Positions 33,721 to 43,666 of a DNA stretch of 64,000 bases are shown piece by piece. Position 1 is the stretch's first letter. Each line of letters opens with the position of its first letter. The stretch comes from Micromonospora sp. BL4 (GTDB lineage Bacteria > Actinomycetota > Actinomycetes > Mycobacteriales > Micromonosporaceae): contig NZ_RCVJ01000168.1 in NCBI RefSeq assembly GCF_003667505.1, forward strand, positions 1-64,000, read 5' to 3'. The position numbers and the translations under genes were made by a program. The notes beneath the pieces were generated by a model, which saw only the letters and a program-made list of their open reading frames with translations, made no database searches and was not told the origin of the DNA.

Positions 33721-35234
33721 TCAGCCGCCGTCCCGTGGTTCCTCGTCGACGGGCAGTGCCGGCAGCAGCAGACGTACCTGGAGCCCGCGCTGGTCGTCGC
33801 CGTCGGTCAGCGCGATGCGTCCACCGGCCCGGCGCACCAACTCCCACACGATGGCCAGGCCGAGGCCGGCTCCGCCGTCGTCGCGGGCCCGCCCGTCGTC
33901 CAGGCGGGTGAACCGGCCGAAGACCCGCTCCCGGTCGGCCACCGGAATCCCCGGGCCGTCGTCGGTCACCGTCACCAGGTGGTACGCCGCCTCCGGGTGC
34001 CCGGCCGGTGTCGCCTCCACGGCGAGCAGCACGGCGCCGTACGCGTGCCGCACCGCGTTGTCGACCAGGTTGGCCAGCACCCGGCGCAGCTCGTCGGCGT
34101 TCCCCACCGTCCACAGCGGGCCCGGCGGCGGCGCCACCCGCACCGGCGGCGACGGGTACCGGGCGGCGACCTCGGTCAGCAGGGCGCCCAGCTCCACCGG
34201 GCCGGTCCCCCGGGCCGGTGGCGTCTCGTCCAGTCGGGCCAGCAGCAGCAGGTCGTCGACGAGTCGGCTGAGCCGGTCCGTGTCGGCGAGCAGGTTGGCG
34301 GTCACCGCCGTCCAGTCCGTCCGGCTGGCGAGGCGCTGGGCCACCTCCAACTCGGTCCGGATGTTGGTCAACGGGCTGCGCAACTCGTGTGCCGCGTCGG
34401 AGACGAACGCCCGCTGCCGAGCCCGGGCGGACTCCAACCGGTCCAGCATCCCGTTGAGAGTGACCGCCAGCCGATGGATCTCGTCGGCCGAGGCCGGCAC
34501 CGGCAGTCGTCCCGTCCCGGCCCTCCCGGTGATCTCCTCGGCGCCCCGGCGCAGCGCCTCCACCGGCCTCAGAGTGGCGCCCACCACCCGCCAGGCCACC
34601 GCCGCCAGCACGGCGACCAGCAGCGGGAACGCCACCAGCAGGATGGTCCGGACCACGTGCGTGCTGTGCCGCACGTCGGCCATCGAGCGGGCGACCAGCA
34701 CGGTGAGCGGGTCGGCCGCGGTGCCGGCGGGCACGGCGACCACCCGCACCGGGCCGGCGAGCCCGGCGCGCTCCGCCGGCACCTCCAGCCGCTGCCGGCG
34801 GTCCCCGTTCAGCCGCTCCGGGCGGACCATCGGGACCAGCCGGTCCGCGTCGATCGAGGCAGCCCGGATCCGCCCCTGCGCGTCGATGACCTGGACGCGG
34901 ACCTGCCCGCCGGCCACCGGCAGCGGGTCGGGCAACGCGTCCTCGGCGGCGAGCAGGGCGACGGCGTCGGCGGTCCGGAACGCCTCGGTGTCCACGGTGC
35001 GCTGGAGCACGTAGCCGAGCGCGCCGAGCAGCACCACCCCACCGAGGGCCAGCCCCACGGCGAGACCGAACACCCCGATCGCCATGAGCCGGCCACGCAG
35101 TCCGAGCACCGGCAACCGGCTGCGCCAGGGCCGCCCCGCGGGCCCCGGACCGGCGGAGGTCGCCGGGCGGTCGGCGGTCGCCGCGGCGGCTGCGGGCGGC
35201 TCGCCGGTCGTCAGGTCGGCCGGCGCATCCGTGC

Positions 35235-35238
<4 letters not shown>
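33721..35238 (-). CDS. OmpR-type sensor histidine kinase
   Basis: A 505-residue kinase. A proline-rich cytoplasmic leader (1-50) precedes two membrane spans (about 52-77 and 197-220) around a 120-residue external sensor. A HAMP linker follows. The HisKA box SDAAHELRSPLTNI places the phospho-accepting His at 284. The ATPase shows NLVDNAVRHA, DDGPGIP and GAGLGLAIVWEL. The GTG start overlaps the response-regulator stop by four bases. The signal is unknown, but the divergent LolA/RseB-like gene suggests envelope sensing. Confidence 0.92.
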
Positions 35239-35891
<653 letters not shown>

Positions 35892-35986
35892 GCCTCAAGG
35901 GTGCCACCTGGTTCAAAGCCGGCGGATCGGCGTCCTCAGCGTGTTCACAGCGCCGAGCGGGCAGGATGGTCGCAGGAGGTGCCCAC

Positions 35987-37114
35987 ATGTCCGTTCTGAG
36001 AAGCCGTCCCGTCCTGCGCTGGCTGGTCCCGGCGACCGCCGCCGTCGCCGTCATCGGTGGCGGCGCGGCGATCGGCACGTTCGCCGCCGAGGCCGAACCG
36101 AGCCTGCCGCCGCGCACCGCCGCCCAGCTCCTGGTCGATCTGCAGACCTCCCGGCTGGAGGGGTTGTCCGGCACCGTCGTACAGCGCGCCGACCTCGGCC
36201 TGCCGCCGCTGGTCGGGCTGGTCCCCGGCAACGACCTGACCACCCTGTTGACCGGCACGCACACCCTGCGGGTCTGGTATTCCGGCCCGGAGCGGCAGCG
36301 GGTGGCGCTGCTGGACACCCTCGGCGAGCGGGACATCATCCGCAACGGCCGGGACGTGTGGACCTGGGAGAGCCGCGGCAACACCGCCAAGCACGCCACG
36401 CTGGGCGACGTCATGGCCGAGAAGCCGGCGCCCGAGGCGGCGCCGAGCCTGCCGGCCACCCCGCAGGAGGCGGCCGACCTGGCGTTGCGGGCGATCGACC
36501 CGAGCACCGAGGTCAGCGTCGGCCGGTCGGCGACGGTCGCCGGTCGGGACGCGTACGAGCTGGTGCTCCAGCCACGCGACAAGGACTCGCTGGTGCACCA
36601 GCTGCGGATCGCCATCGACGCCAAGCAGCACGTGCCGCTGCGCTTCGAGGTGCTCGCCACGGGCAGCGACCAGCCGGCGTTCGAGGTGGCCTTCACCCAG
36701 GTCGACTACCGGCGTCCCGACGCCGACCAGTTCACCTTCAACCCGCCGCCCGGTGTGACCGTGACCGAGGAGTCGGCCGAGCGGCCGCCCGCGGTCAGGC
36801 CCGGCCATTCCGAGCCGGCCGGTGATCCGCAGGTGCGCGCCGTGGGCACCGGCTGGGCCACCGTGCTGGTCGCCCGCCTCGACGGTGCCGTCGGCGGCAG
36901 GCCGGCCGTCGAAAAGCCAGCCGGCGACAAGCCGGTCGGTACGCCGGACGTCGACGTGTCGAAGCTGCTTGGCGGGCTCGAGGCGGTCAAGGGTGACTGG
37001 GGCAGCGGCCGGCTGCTCACCAGCAAGTTGTTCAGTGTGCTGCTCACCGACGACGGCCGGCTGCTCGCCGGCGCGGTGACCCCGGAGCGGCTCTACCAGG
37101 TCGCCCGCGGCTGA
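35987..37114 (+). CDS. LolA/RseB-like envelope protein
   Basis: A 375-residue protein with an N-terminal hydrophobic signal or anchor (VLRWLVPATAAVAVIGGGAA) and a lipoprotein-carrier-type beta fold, seen in LSGTVVQRADLGLP, LRVWYSGPERQRVALLD, GRDVWTWESRG and YRRPDADQFTFNPPPGV. Related proteins carry lipid-linked cargo or sense it, as RseB does for sigma-E. AGGAGG lies 7 bases before ATG 35987. It diverges from an OmpR-type two-component operon, so it may be both target and modulator of that system. Confidence 0.8.
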   Translation: MSVLRSRPVLRWLVPATAAVAVIGGGAAIGTFAAEAEPSLPPRTAAQLLVDLQTSRLEGLSGTVVQRADLGLPPLVGLVPGNDLTTLLTGTHTLRVWYSGPERQRVALLDTLGERDIIRNGRDVWTWESRGNTAKHATLGDVMAEKPAPEAAPSLPATPQEAADLALRAIDPSTEVSVGRSATVAGRDAYELVLQPRDKDSLVHQLRIAIDAKQHVPLRFEVLATGSDQPAFEVAFTQVDYRRPDADQFTFNPPPGVTVTEESAERPPAVRPGHSEPAGDPQVRAVGTGWATVLVARLDGAVGGRPAVEKPAGDKPVGTPDVDVSKLLGGLEAVKGDWGSGRLLTSKLFSVLLTDDGRLLAGAVTPERLYQVARG

Positions 37115-37128
37115 TCTCCCGGTGTTGT

Positions 37129-37162
37129 GGCGCCGGGTCGACCCATCGGTCGGCCCGGCGCC
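37129..37162. terminator. Bidirectional hairpin terminator
   Basis: A 15-bp stem (GGCGCCGGGTCGACC with one G-U pair) and a 4-base loop between convergent genes. Confidence 0.78.
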
Positions 37163-37216
37163 GCCGTGTGCGGTGGGCGCCACGGTCGAGCGGAGCGGAC
37201 CGTCAGCGGGCCCGGG

Positions 37217-37852
37217 TCAGGGCGTGGCGGTCACGCCGAGGGCGGTGAGGAACGCGTCGGCGAGCACCGCGTGGCCGGGCAGGTGCGGATGCACCCGGTC
37301 GTCGGCCCAGCGCTTCGCGGGGCTGACCGCGAGCACCCGGTCGAACGCGGCCTGGGTCGGCACGTGCACCGCGTCGAACTCGGCGACCAGCGCGGCGACC
37401 ACCGCGCAGTACCGGTCGGTGTCGGCGCGCTGCGGATCGTTGCGGTCGGTCTCGATCAGGAACGGGTCGGCCAGGACCAGCCGGCAGCCGGTGGCACCCA
37501 CCGCGCGGCGGAGCAGGTCACGCAGGGTGCGCTCGTACTCGTCGATGGGGACGGCCTCGTCGGGCCGGTCGCCGTAGCCCCGCCAGATGTCGTTGATGCC
37601 GATCATGACCGAGAGCACGTCGGGACGCTCGGCGACGGCGTCGTCGTCCCAGCGGGCGGCCAGATCGCGGACGGTGTCCCCGCCCACGCCCCGGTTGATC
37701 CACTCCACGTCCAGCTCGGGGTGACGGGCGCCGACCAGGGCACGGACGAGGCTGACATACCCGGCGCCGTAGGGCCTGGCGGTGTCCCGCCGGCCGCAGT
37801 CGGTGATGCTGTCGCCGATGAAGACCACCCGTTGCCCGGTCCGCAGGATCAT
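37217..37852 (-). CDS. SGNH/GDSL-family esterase
   Basis: A 211-residue SGNH hydrolase. Block I is VVFIGDSITDCG with the catalytic Ser, block II GVGGDTVRD gives the oxyanion Gly, block III MIGINDIW the Asn, and block V DRVHPHLPGH the Asp and His. There is no signal peptide, so it acts in the cytoplasm. Substrates of such enzymes include acetylated sugars and lipids. ATG 37852 gives the family's usual short lead-in; an in-frame GTG at 37873 would add seven residues. Confidence 0.88.
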   Translation of the reverse strand: MILRTGQRVVFIGDSITDCGRRDTARPYGAGYVSLVRALVGARHPELDVEWINRGVGGDTVRDLAARWDDDAVAERPDVLSVMIGINDIWRGYGDRPDEAVPIDEYERTLRDLLRRAVGATGCRLVLADPFLIETDRNDPQRADTDRYCAVVAALVAEFDAVHVPTQAAFDRVLAVSPAKRWADDRVHPHLPGHAVLADAFLTALGVTATP

Positions 37853-37942
37853 CCGCCGCCACCTCGCGATCACCGGGCGCGCCGACTCGGCCAGCTTGGT
37901 CGAGGCCAGCGGGACGCGCTATCTTCAACAGTTCGAGGGCAC

Positions 37943-37968
37943 AAAAAAGAACGGCTACAAAGCCGTTC
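37943..37968 (-). terminator. Leftward intrinsic terminator upstream of the HelD gene
   Basis: On the minus strand the hairpin GAACGGCT-TTGT-AGCCGTTC (8-bp perfect stem) is followed at once by TTTTTT, the form of a Rho-independent terminator. It points away from the HelD gene toward the GDSL gene, and no leftward gene lies upstream of it, so it would stop antisense transcripts leaving the HelD region. Confidence 0.7.
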
Positions 37969-37975
37969 CTGCAAG

Positions 37976-38000
37976 AGATTCTAATCTTTAGGGAGACGGC
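37976..38000 (+). promoter_or_regulatory. Putative short-leader promoter of the HelD gene
   Basis: A 12-bp palindrome AGATTCTAATCT (37976-37987) contains a -10-like TAATCT (37982-37987). GGGAG (37991-37995) then precedes TTG 38001 by five bases. Transcription would start almost on the ribosome binding site. No clear -35 is visible. The region is AT-rich against a GC-rich background. Confidence 0.4.
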
Positions 38001-40295
38001 TTGTCAAGGCACTCCGGCGGTTCGGGCGAATTGCCGCTCGACGACGAGATCGGTCGCGAGCAGGAGTACGTCTCGATGCTCTACGACCGGCTGGACGGAC
38101 TGCGCGAGCAGGCCGCCGAGCGGCTCACCGGCGAGCTGCGCAACACCGGCGGCACCCTGCAGGACCGCTCCCAGCGCGACAGCTCGGTACAGATGTACGC
38201 CGACCAGGTCGAGCAGTTCTCCGCCGTGGAGAACGGTCTGTGCTTCGGCCGCCTCGACGGCGACGACGGCGCGCGCCACTACATCGGCCGGATCGGCATC
38301 TTCGACACCAGCGGCGACTACGACCCGCTGCTGATGGACTGGCGGGCTCCCGCCGCCCGCCCGTTCTACCTCGCCACCGCCGCCAACCCGCAGGGCGTAC
38401 GCCGCCGCAGGCACCTGCGCACCCGGCAGCGCAAGGTGACCGGCCTCAACGACGAGGTGCTCGACATCTCCACCGCCGCTCCGGGCGCGCACGAGGAGCT
38501 GACCGGCGAGGCGTCGCTGCTCGCCGCGCTCAACGCCGGCCGGACCGGCCGGATGCGGGACATCGTGGAGACCATCCAGGCCGAGCAGGACCGGATCATC
38601 CGCGCCGATCTGCCCGGGGTGATGGTCGTCCAGGGCGGCCCGGGCACCGGCAAGACCGCGGTCGCGTTGCACCGGGCGGCGTACCTGCTCTACACACACC
38701 GGCGGGAGCTGTCCAGCCGTGGTGTGCTGCTGGTGGGCCCGAACGCGACGTTCCTGCGCTACATCTCCCAGGTGCTGCCCACCCTGGCCGAGACCGGCGT
38801 GCTGCTGCGTACCCAGGGCGATCTCTTTCCCGGGGTCAGTGCGCAACGGACCGAGTCGGCCGAGGCCGCCGCGCTCAAGGGCCGGGCGGTGCTGGCCGAG
38901 GTGCTGGCGCTGGCCGTACGGGACCGGCAGTGGGTGCCGGACGAGCCGCTGGAGATCGAGGTCGAGCGGGAGACGCTGACCCTCGACCCGGAGATCGTGC
39001 GGGTTGCCCGGGACCGGGTGCGTCGCGTCGACCGTCCGCACAACCTGGCCCGGGCGCTGTTCGACGTGGAGATCGTGCACGCGCTCGCCGACCAGGTGGC
39101 CGAGCGGATCGGCGCCGACCCGCTGGGCGGGGACAACCTGCTCGACGAGGCGGACCGGGCCGAGATCCGCCGGGAGCTGCGCGAGGAATCGGAGGTCCAG
39201 GCGGCCCTCGACCGGCTGTGGCCGGTGCTGACGCCGCAGCGTCTGCTCGCCGACCTGTACGCCGACCCGGACCGGATCGCCACGGCCGCGCCGATGCTCA
39301 CCGACGACGAGCGGGCCCTGCTGCACCGCGAGCCGGGCGGGTGGACGCCGGCCGACGTGCCGCTGCTCGACGAGGCCGCCGAGCTGCTCGGCGAGGACGA
39401 GCGGGCCGCCGCCGCCCGGCGGGATCGCATCCGGATGCTGGAACGGGAGTACGCCGAGGGCGTGCTCGAAATCGCCCGGGGTTCCCGCTCGATCGACGTC
39501 GAGGACGAGGCCGAGGGCGGCGAGATCCTGGGCGTGACCGACCTGATCGACGCGGACCGGCTGCTGGAGCGGCAGGAGGAGGCCGACCGCCTCACCACCG
39601 CCCAGCGGGCCGCCGCCGACCGGACCTGGGCGTTCGGCCACGTCATCGTGGACGAGGCGCAGGAGCTGTCGCCGATGGCGTGGCGGCTGCTGATGCGCCG
39701 CTGCCCGAGCCGGTCCATGACGATCGTCGGGGACGTGGCGCAGACCGGCGCGCTCAGCGGCACGCCGTCCTGGGCGGACGCCCTCGCGCCGTACGTGGCG
39801 CAGCGGTGGCGGCTGACCGAGCTGACTGTCAGCTACCGCACCCCGGCCGAGATCATGGCGGTCGCCGCCGACGTGCTGGCCGAGATCGACCCGGCGCTGC
39901 GGCCGCCGCGCTCGGTGCGGGAGAGCGGCGTACCTCCGTGGGACCGCACGGTGCACGACGACCAGTTGGCCGCGGAGCTGGTGACGGCGGCCACCCGGGA
40001 GGCAACCGGACTGGCCGAGGGCCGGCTCGGCGTGATCGTGCCGGCCGGCCGGGTGGACGCGCTCGGCGCGTCGTTGACCGCGGCGCTGCCGGAGGCCGCC
40101 GTGGGCGAGCATCCGGAGCTGGAGAGCCGCGTGGTGGTGTTGACCGTCGCGCAGGCCAAGGGGCTGGAGTTCGACTCGGTGCTGGTGGTCGACCCGGACC
40201 GGATGGTGGCCGAGTCACCGCGCGGGCGCAGCGACCTGTACGTGGCGCTCACCCGCGCCACCCAACGCCTCGGCATCCTGCGCCCCAGCCGCTGA
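38001..40295 (+). CDS. HelD-type RNA polymerase-associated helicase
   Basis: A 764-residue superfamily-1 ATPase of the HelD type, which pries stalled or inhibited RNA polymerase off DNA. The N-terminal coiled coil (about 10-60, YVSMLYDRLDGLREQAAE) is followed by DPLLMDWRAPAARPFY, a HelD hallmark. Walker A is GGPGTGKTAVAL near residue 213 and Walker B VIVDEAQELSPMAW near 550. C-terminal helicase motifs include LTVSYRTPAEIM and VLTVAQAKGLEFDSVLVVDP. Some HelD relatives (HelR) give rifamycin tolerance. The start is a TTG behind GGGAG. The gene is monocistronic and followed by a strong hairpin. Confidence 0.88.
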   Translation: MSRHSGGSGELPLDDEIGREQEYVSMLYDRLDGLREQAAERLTGELRNTGGTLQDRSQRDSSVQMYADQVEQFSAVENGLCFGRLDGDDGARHYIGRIGIFDTSGDYDPLLMDWRAPAARPFYLATAANPQGVRRRRHLRTRQRKVTGLNDEVLDISTAAPGAHEELTGEASLLAALNAGRTGRMRDIVETIQAEQDRIIRADLPGVMVVQGGPGTGKTAVALHRAAYLLYTHRRELSSRGVLLVGPNATFLRYISQVLPTLAETGVLLRTQGDLFPGVSAQRTESAEAAALKGRAVLAEVLALAVRDRQWVPDEPLEIEVERETLTLDPEIVRVARDRVRRVDRPHNLARALFDVEIVHALADQVAERIGADPLGGDNLLDEADRAEIRRELREESEVQAALDRLWPVLTPQRLLADLYADPDRIATAAPMLTDDERALLHREPGGWTPADVPLLDEAAELLGEDERAAAARRDRIRMLEREYAEGVLEIARGSRSIDVEDEAEGGEILGVTDLIDADRLLERQEEADRLTTAQRAAADRTWAFGHVIVDEAQELSPMAWRLLMRRCPSRSMTIVGDVAQTGALSGTPSWADALAPYVAQRWRLTELTVSYRTPAEIMAVAADVLAEIDPALRPPRSVRESGVPPWDRTVHDDQLAAELVTAATREATGLAEGRLGVIVPAGRVDALGASLTAALPEAAVGEHPELESRVVVLTVAQAKGLEFDSVLVVDPDRMVAESPRGRSDLYVALTRATQRLGILRPSR

Positions 40296-40316
40296 TCCGA
40301 GCGGCCCGGAGCCACG

Positions 40317-40350
40317 CCGCCCCCGCCGACCTGCCGGTCGGCGGGGGCGG
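40317..40350. terminator. Bidirectional hairpin terminator
   Basis: A perfect 15-bp stem (CCGCCCCCGCCGACC) with a TGCC loop between the HelD gene and a convergent small gene. Confidence 0.88.
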
Positions 40351-40374
40351 TGACGGGCGGCCGTGCTCCGCCGG

Positions 40375-40800
40375 TCAGTCTCTGGCCGTGTCCTGGATGG
40401 ATTTGCTCGGACCGGTCGCGGACGTGGACTGGTCGCTGGTGCCGCCGCCCATCGGGGTGCTCAGACCACCGGTGGTGGCGTCGCCGGTCGTCGTCGGGGC
40501 GACCTTCCCCTGGTGCCGCTCCGGCTGCCGGGCGACCCGCCGCGCACTGGCCGGGCCGGCGGTGCCACCGGTCGTGGTCACCGCGCCCTGCCCCCCGACC
40601 GGGCCGCCGTCGCGCAGGACCTGCGGATCGACCCGCACCTTCGCCGGATCGTCCGGGTCTTCGCGCTGGATCTGGCTCTCCACATCGGTGCGGGGCACCG
40701 TCACCTCGTCGAGGGCGCCCTCGCCGTACACGCCGCCGGCGATCCGGTCCTCCGCCCGCCGGGCGGCCTCCTGCCGCATGTCGTCCTCACGCACGTCCAT
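40375..40800 (-). CDS. Small disordered hypothetical protein, 141 aa
   Basis: A 141-residue hydrophilic protein without a recognisable domain. The first 40 residues are helical and charged (REDDMRQEAARRAEDRIAGG); the rest is glycine-, threonine- and serine-rich and probably disordered. GAGGTG before ATG 40800 is a reasonable ribosome binding site. It diverges from the glycerophosphodiesterase gene. It may be lineage-specific; I cannot suggest a function. Confidence 0.6.
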   Translation of the reverse strand: MDVREDDMRQEAARRAEDRIAGGVYGEGALDEVTVPRTDVESQIQREDPDDPAKVRVDPQVLRDGGPVGGQGAVTTTGGTAGPASARRVARQPERHQGKVAPTTTGDATTGGLSTPMGGGTSDQSTSATGPSKSIQDTARD

Positions 40801-40985
40801 CACCTCGCAGAAGCTGTGGAACTGACTGCGTGCCCGACCGCCGGCCGACCAAACCCGCCGGGCCCCGCAGGTCGTCCACACCGGTTCACCGTCGCGCCGT
40901 CCGCCGGCCGCCTGCCGGCCGTCCCCGGTGTCCATGCTGTCCGGCGACCGGTGGGAGACGCCCGCCGGCAGGAGGGGATGACAGC

Positions 40986-43028
40986 GTGCGCAGAGTACGC
41001 CGTACCGCCATCGCGGCCCTGGTGGCCGCGACGGTGACGACCGGGATCGCCGTGCCCGCACAGGCCAAGCCTCGGCCGGACCGGACATTCGACGTGCAGG
41101 CCCACCGCGGCGGCCTCGGGTTGCGGGTGGAGAACACCCTCGCGTCCTTCGGCAACGCCCTCCAGCTCGGGGTGAGCACCCTCGAACTGGACGTGCAGAT
41201 CACCGAGGACGGCCAGGCCGTGGTCACCCACGACCGGAAGGTCACCGGCGCCAAGTGCGTCGACACCGCCCCGGTGACGCCCAATGACCCGGAGTTCCCG
41301 TACGTCGGTAAGTACGTCAACACCCTGACCGTCGCTCAGGTGCGCAGCCTCGACTGCGGTTCGAAGACGCTGCCGGACAAGCCCGGCCAGCTCGCCGTGC
41401 CGGGTGCCCGGATGCCGCTGCTGCGTGAGGTGTTCGCGCTGGTCAACCGGTACCAGGCGAAGGACGTGAAGCTCAACGTCGAGACCAAGGTGGAGGCCGG
41501 CGCGCCGACCGAGACCGCGCCCCGCGAGCAGTTCGTCCGGGTCACGGCCGCCGAGGTCCGCGCCGCCGGCCTGCTGAAGCAGGTCACCATCCAGAGCTTC
41601 GACTGGGGCGCGCTGATGCGGATGCGCCAGGTCGAGCCGAAGCTCCCCCTGGTCGCGCTGACCAACTACGACTTCCTGCAGACCGGCCAGCCGGGTGCCT
41701 CGCCGTGGCTCGGCGGGCTGGACATCGACGACTTCGGCGGCGACCCGATCCGGGCGATCCGCAGCTTCGGCGTCAGTGCCTTCTCCCCGGTGCACGGCTC
41801 CCCCCAGAACGGCACGGTCACCGAGCCCGGCTACAAGCCGTACGTCACCAGGGAGATGGTGGCCCGGGCGCACCGGTACGGGATCAAGGTGATCCCGTGG
41901 ACGGTCGACGACCTGCCGACCATGAACAAGCTCATCGACGACGGCGTGGACGGCATCATCACCGACTACCCGGACCGGCTGCGCGGCCTGCTGGCGCAGC
42001 GCGGTTACCGGCTGCCGAAGGCGTACGCGGCGCCGTTCGACATCCAGGCGCACCGCGGCGGTCGGGCGACCCGCCCGGAGAACACCCTGCCGGCCTTCGC
42101 CAACGCGCTGGCCAACCGGGCCATCTCCACCCTCGAACTGGACACCGGCGTGACCGCCGACGGCGCGCTCGTGGTGCTGCACGACCGCACGGTCAACGGC
42201 TCGCACTGCGTCGACACCGCCCCGGTGCGCCCCGGCGACCGGCAGTTCCCGTATGTGGGCAAGCCGGTGCACGAGCTGACCCTGGCGCAGCTCAAGACCG
42301 TGGACTGCGGCACGAAGACGCTGCCCGAGCTGCCCGCGCAGGTGCCCGCGCCGGGCGCCCGGATTCCCACGCTGGACGAGGTCTTCGCCCTGGTGAAGGC
42401 GAGTGGCCGCAGCGACATCGGAATGAACATCGAGACGAAGATCAGCCCGGTGGTGAACGACACCGAGCCGTACCGCAGCTTCACCCGCAAGCTGGTGGGG
42501 GCGATCCAGCGGGCCGGCTTCACCGACCGGGCCACCATCCAGTCGTTCGACTGGCGCACCATCACCTACGCCCGGCAGCTCGACCGCCGGATCGGCACGG
42601 TCGGCCTGGTCTGGCAGTACGGCCCGGCCGAGTGCGCCACCCTCGCCGACGAGTGCTCCCTCGAGGCCGTGTACGGCGACCGCTCGGTCAAGAGTCCGTG
42701 GACCGGTGGGCTGGACTGGTGGAAGTACCAGGACCTGGGCAAACTGACCCGGGCCGCGGGCGCCGGCACGGTGTCGGCGAACTGGCAGGTGCACGACCCG
42801 CGCCAGGGCACGGTCGCCTCGCCCGACTGGTACCTGCGGGAGAACCCGGCATACTTCCACGGACCGGACGTCCGGACCCTCCAGACGCGGGACGACCTGA
42901 AGGTGATCCCGTACACGGTCGACGACGCGCAGGTGATGCAGCGGGTCATCGACCTGGGTGTCGACGGGATGATCACCGACGACCCGGACCTGTTGGTGAG
43001 CGTCGCGATCCGCAACGGCCTGCGCTGA
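40986..43028 (+). CDS. Secreted double-domain glycerophosphodiester phosphodiesterase
   Basis: A 680-residue exported protein with two GDPD domains in tandem. After a signal peptide (TAIAALVAATVTTGIAVPAQA) each domain opens with Q-A-H-R-G-G, then R-x-E-N-T-L, then STLELD and a V-x-H-D-R motif; domain 1 spans about 33-340 and domain 2 about 345-680. Those His, Glu and Asp residues form the metal site in TIM-barrel GDPDs, so both domains look active. Each also keeps a C-V-D-T-A-P-V insertion with a matching cysteine (DCG). It would release glycerol-3-phosphate from phospholipid head groups or teichoic acids outside the cell. GTG 40986 follows AGGAGGGG. Confidence 0.88.
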   Translation: MRRVRRTAIAALVAATVTTGIAVPAQAKPRPDRTFDVQAHRGGLGLRVENTLASFGNALQLGVSTLELDVQITEDGQAVVTHDRKVTGAKCVDTAPVTPNDPEFPYVGKYVNTLTVAQVRSLDCGSKTLPDKPGQLAVPGARMPLLREVFALVNRYQAKDVKLNVETKVEAGAPTETAPREQFVRVTAAEVRAAGLLKQVTIQSFDWGALMRMRQVEPKLPLVALTNYDFLQTGQPGASPWLGGLDIDDFGGDPIRAIRSFGVSAFSPVHGSPQNGTVTEPGYKPYVTREMVARAHRYGIKVIPWTVDDLPTMNKLIDDGVDGIITDYPDRLRGLLAQRGYRLPKAYAAPFDIQAHRGGRATRPENTLPAFANALANRAISTLELDTGVTADGALVVLHDRTVNGSHCVDTAPVRPGDRQFPYVGKPVHELTLAQLKTVDCGTKTLPELPAQVPAPGARIPTLDEVFALVKASGRSDIGMNIETKISPVVNDTEPYRSFTRKLVGAIQRAGFTDRATIQSFDWRTITYARQLDRRIGTVGLVWQYGPAECATLADECSLEAVYGDRSVKSPWTGGLDWWKYQDLGKLTRAAGAGTVSANWQVHDPRQGTVASPDWYLRENPAYFHGPDVRTLQTRDDLKVIPYTVDDAQVMQRVIDLGVDGMITDDPDLLVSVAIRNGLR

Positions 43029-43053
43029 CCTGCCCTGATCTGCGCTGACCACC

Positions 43054-43085
43054 CGACCGCCGGCCGGATTTCCGGCCGGCGGTCG
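43054..43085 (+). terminator. Terminator after the glycerophosphodiesterase gene
   Basis: A 14-bp perfect stem (CGACCGCCGGCCGG) with a 4-base loop, 26 bases after the stop. Confidence 0.85.
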
Positions 43086-43216
43086 GTGTTACCTGCTCGG
43101 GGGGCGCGGGTAGTCGGGGGTTGTCCCCGCCGTGAACACGAACCGTGCCGTGGCCGAAACGCGGTAGCGGGGCGAGGGAATGCAGGTACGACTCATCGCA
43201 TCCTGAGGAGGACCAG

Positions 43217-43594
43217 ATGAGCACGCAGGCTGCTTCCACCCGGCCGACGAACCGGCCGGCCTCGGACGTGCAGAACCCGGCGTCGATGCAGAACACGCAG
43301 ACTCGGCAGATGCCGGTCATGCAGGACGGGCGTCGCAACGACATGCAGGCACCCGGTACGGAGACCAAGCAGGCATTCAAGACCACCGAGTTCTGGATCT
43401 ACCTGATCGCGGTGGCCGCCGTACTGGGCGCTTCGCAGGTCGTCGGGAAGAACTCGGCTGGGGTGGACATCTTCCGCGCCGACAACGCCTGGTTCCTGAT
43501 CACCCTGCTGACGCTGGGCTACCTCGGTAGCCGAGGCCTGGCCAAGGCCGGCAGCAATCACCGCAGCGGTGAGGAGCGCAAGGCCCGGCACTGA
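43217..43594 (+). CDS. Small two-span membrane protein, 125 aa
   Basis: A 125-residue protein. The first about 50 residues are Gln-, Asn- and Thr-rich and likely disordered. Two membrane spans follow (FWIYLIAVAAVLGASQVVG at about 57-75 and WFLITLLTLGYLGSRGLA at about 91-108), with a basic C-terminal tail. I recognise no family. GAGGAGGACCAG before ATG 43217 is a strong ribosome binding site. The gene is monocistronic between hairpins. Confidence 0.72.
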   Translation: MSTQAASTRPTNRPASDVQNPASMQNTQTRQMPVMQDGRRNDMQAPGTETKQAFKTTEFWIYLIAVAAVLGASQVVGKNSAGVDIFRADNAWFLITLLTLGYLGSRGLAKAGSNHRSGEERKARH

Positions 43595-43618
43595 CCGGGT
43601 ACACGGCTCCACATCGAA

Positions 43619-43653
43619 CAGTGGCCTCCGGGAGAACCTCCCGGAGGCCACTG
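43619..43653. terminator. Bidirectional hairpin terminator
   Basis: A perfect 16-bp stem (CAGTGGCCTCCGGGAG) with a 3-base loop between the small membrane protein gene and convergent spo0M. Confidence 0.88.
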
Positions 43654-43666
43654 TCGCGCTGGGCGA

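Noticed and set aside
37900-38010. RAE-like site upstream of the HelD gene
   Set aside because: Only scattered half-site fragments such as TCTTGCAG on the minus strand and GGCTTGTCAAGG at the start codon; no CTTGC-N-GCAAG palindrome.
38004-40112. Leftward frame of 702 codons opposite the HelD gene
   Set aside because: Shadow of the HelD gene with histidine- and glycine-rich composition and no motif.
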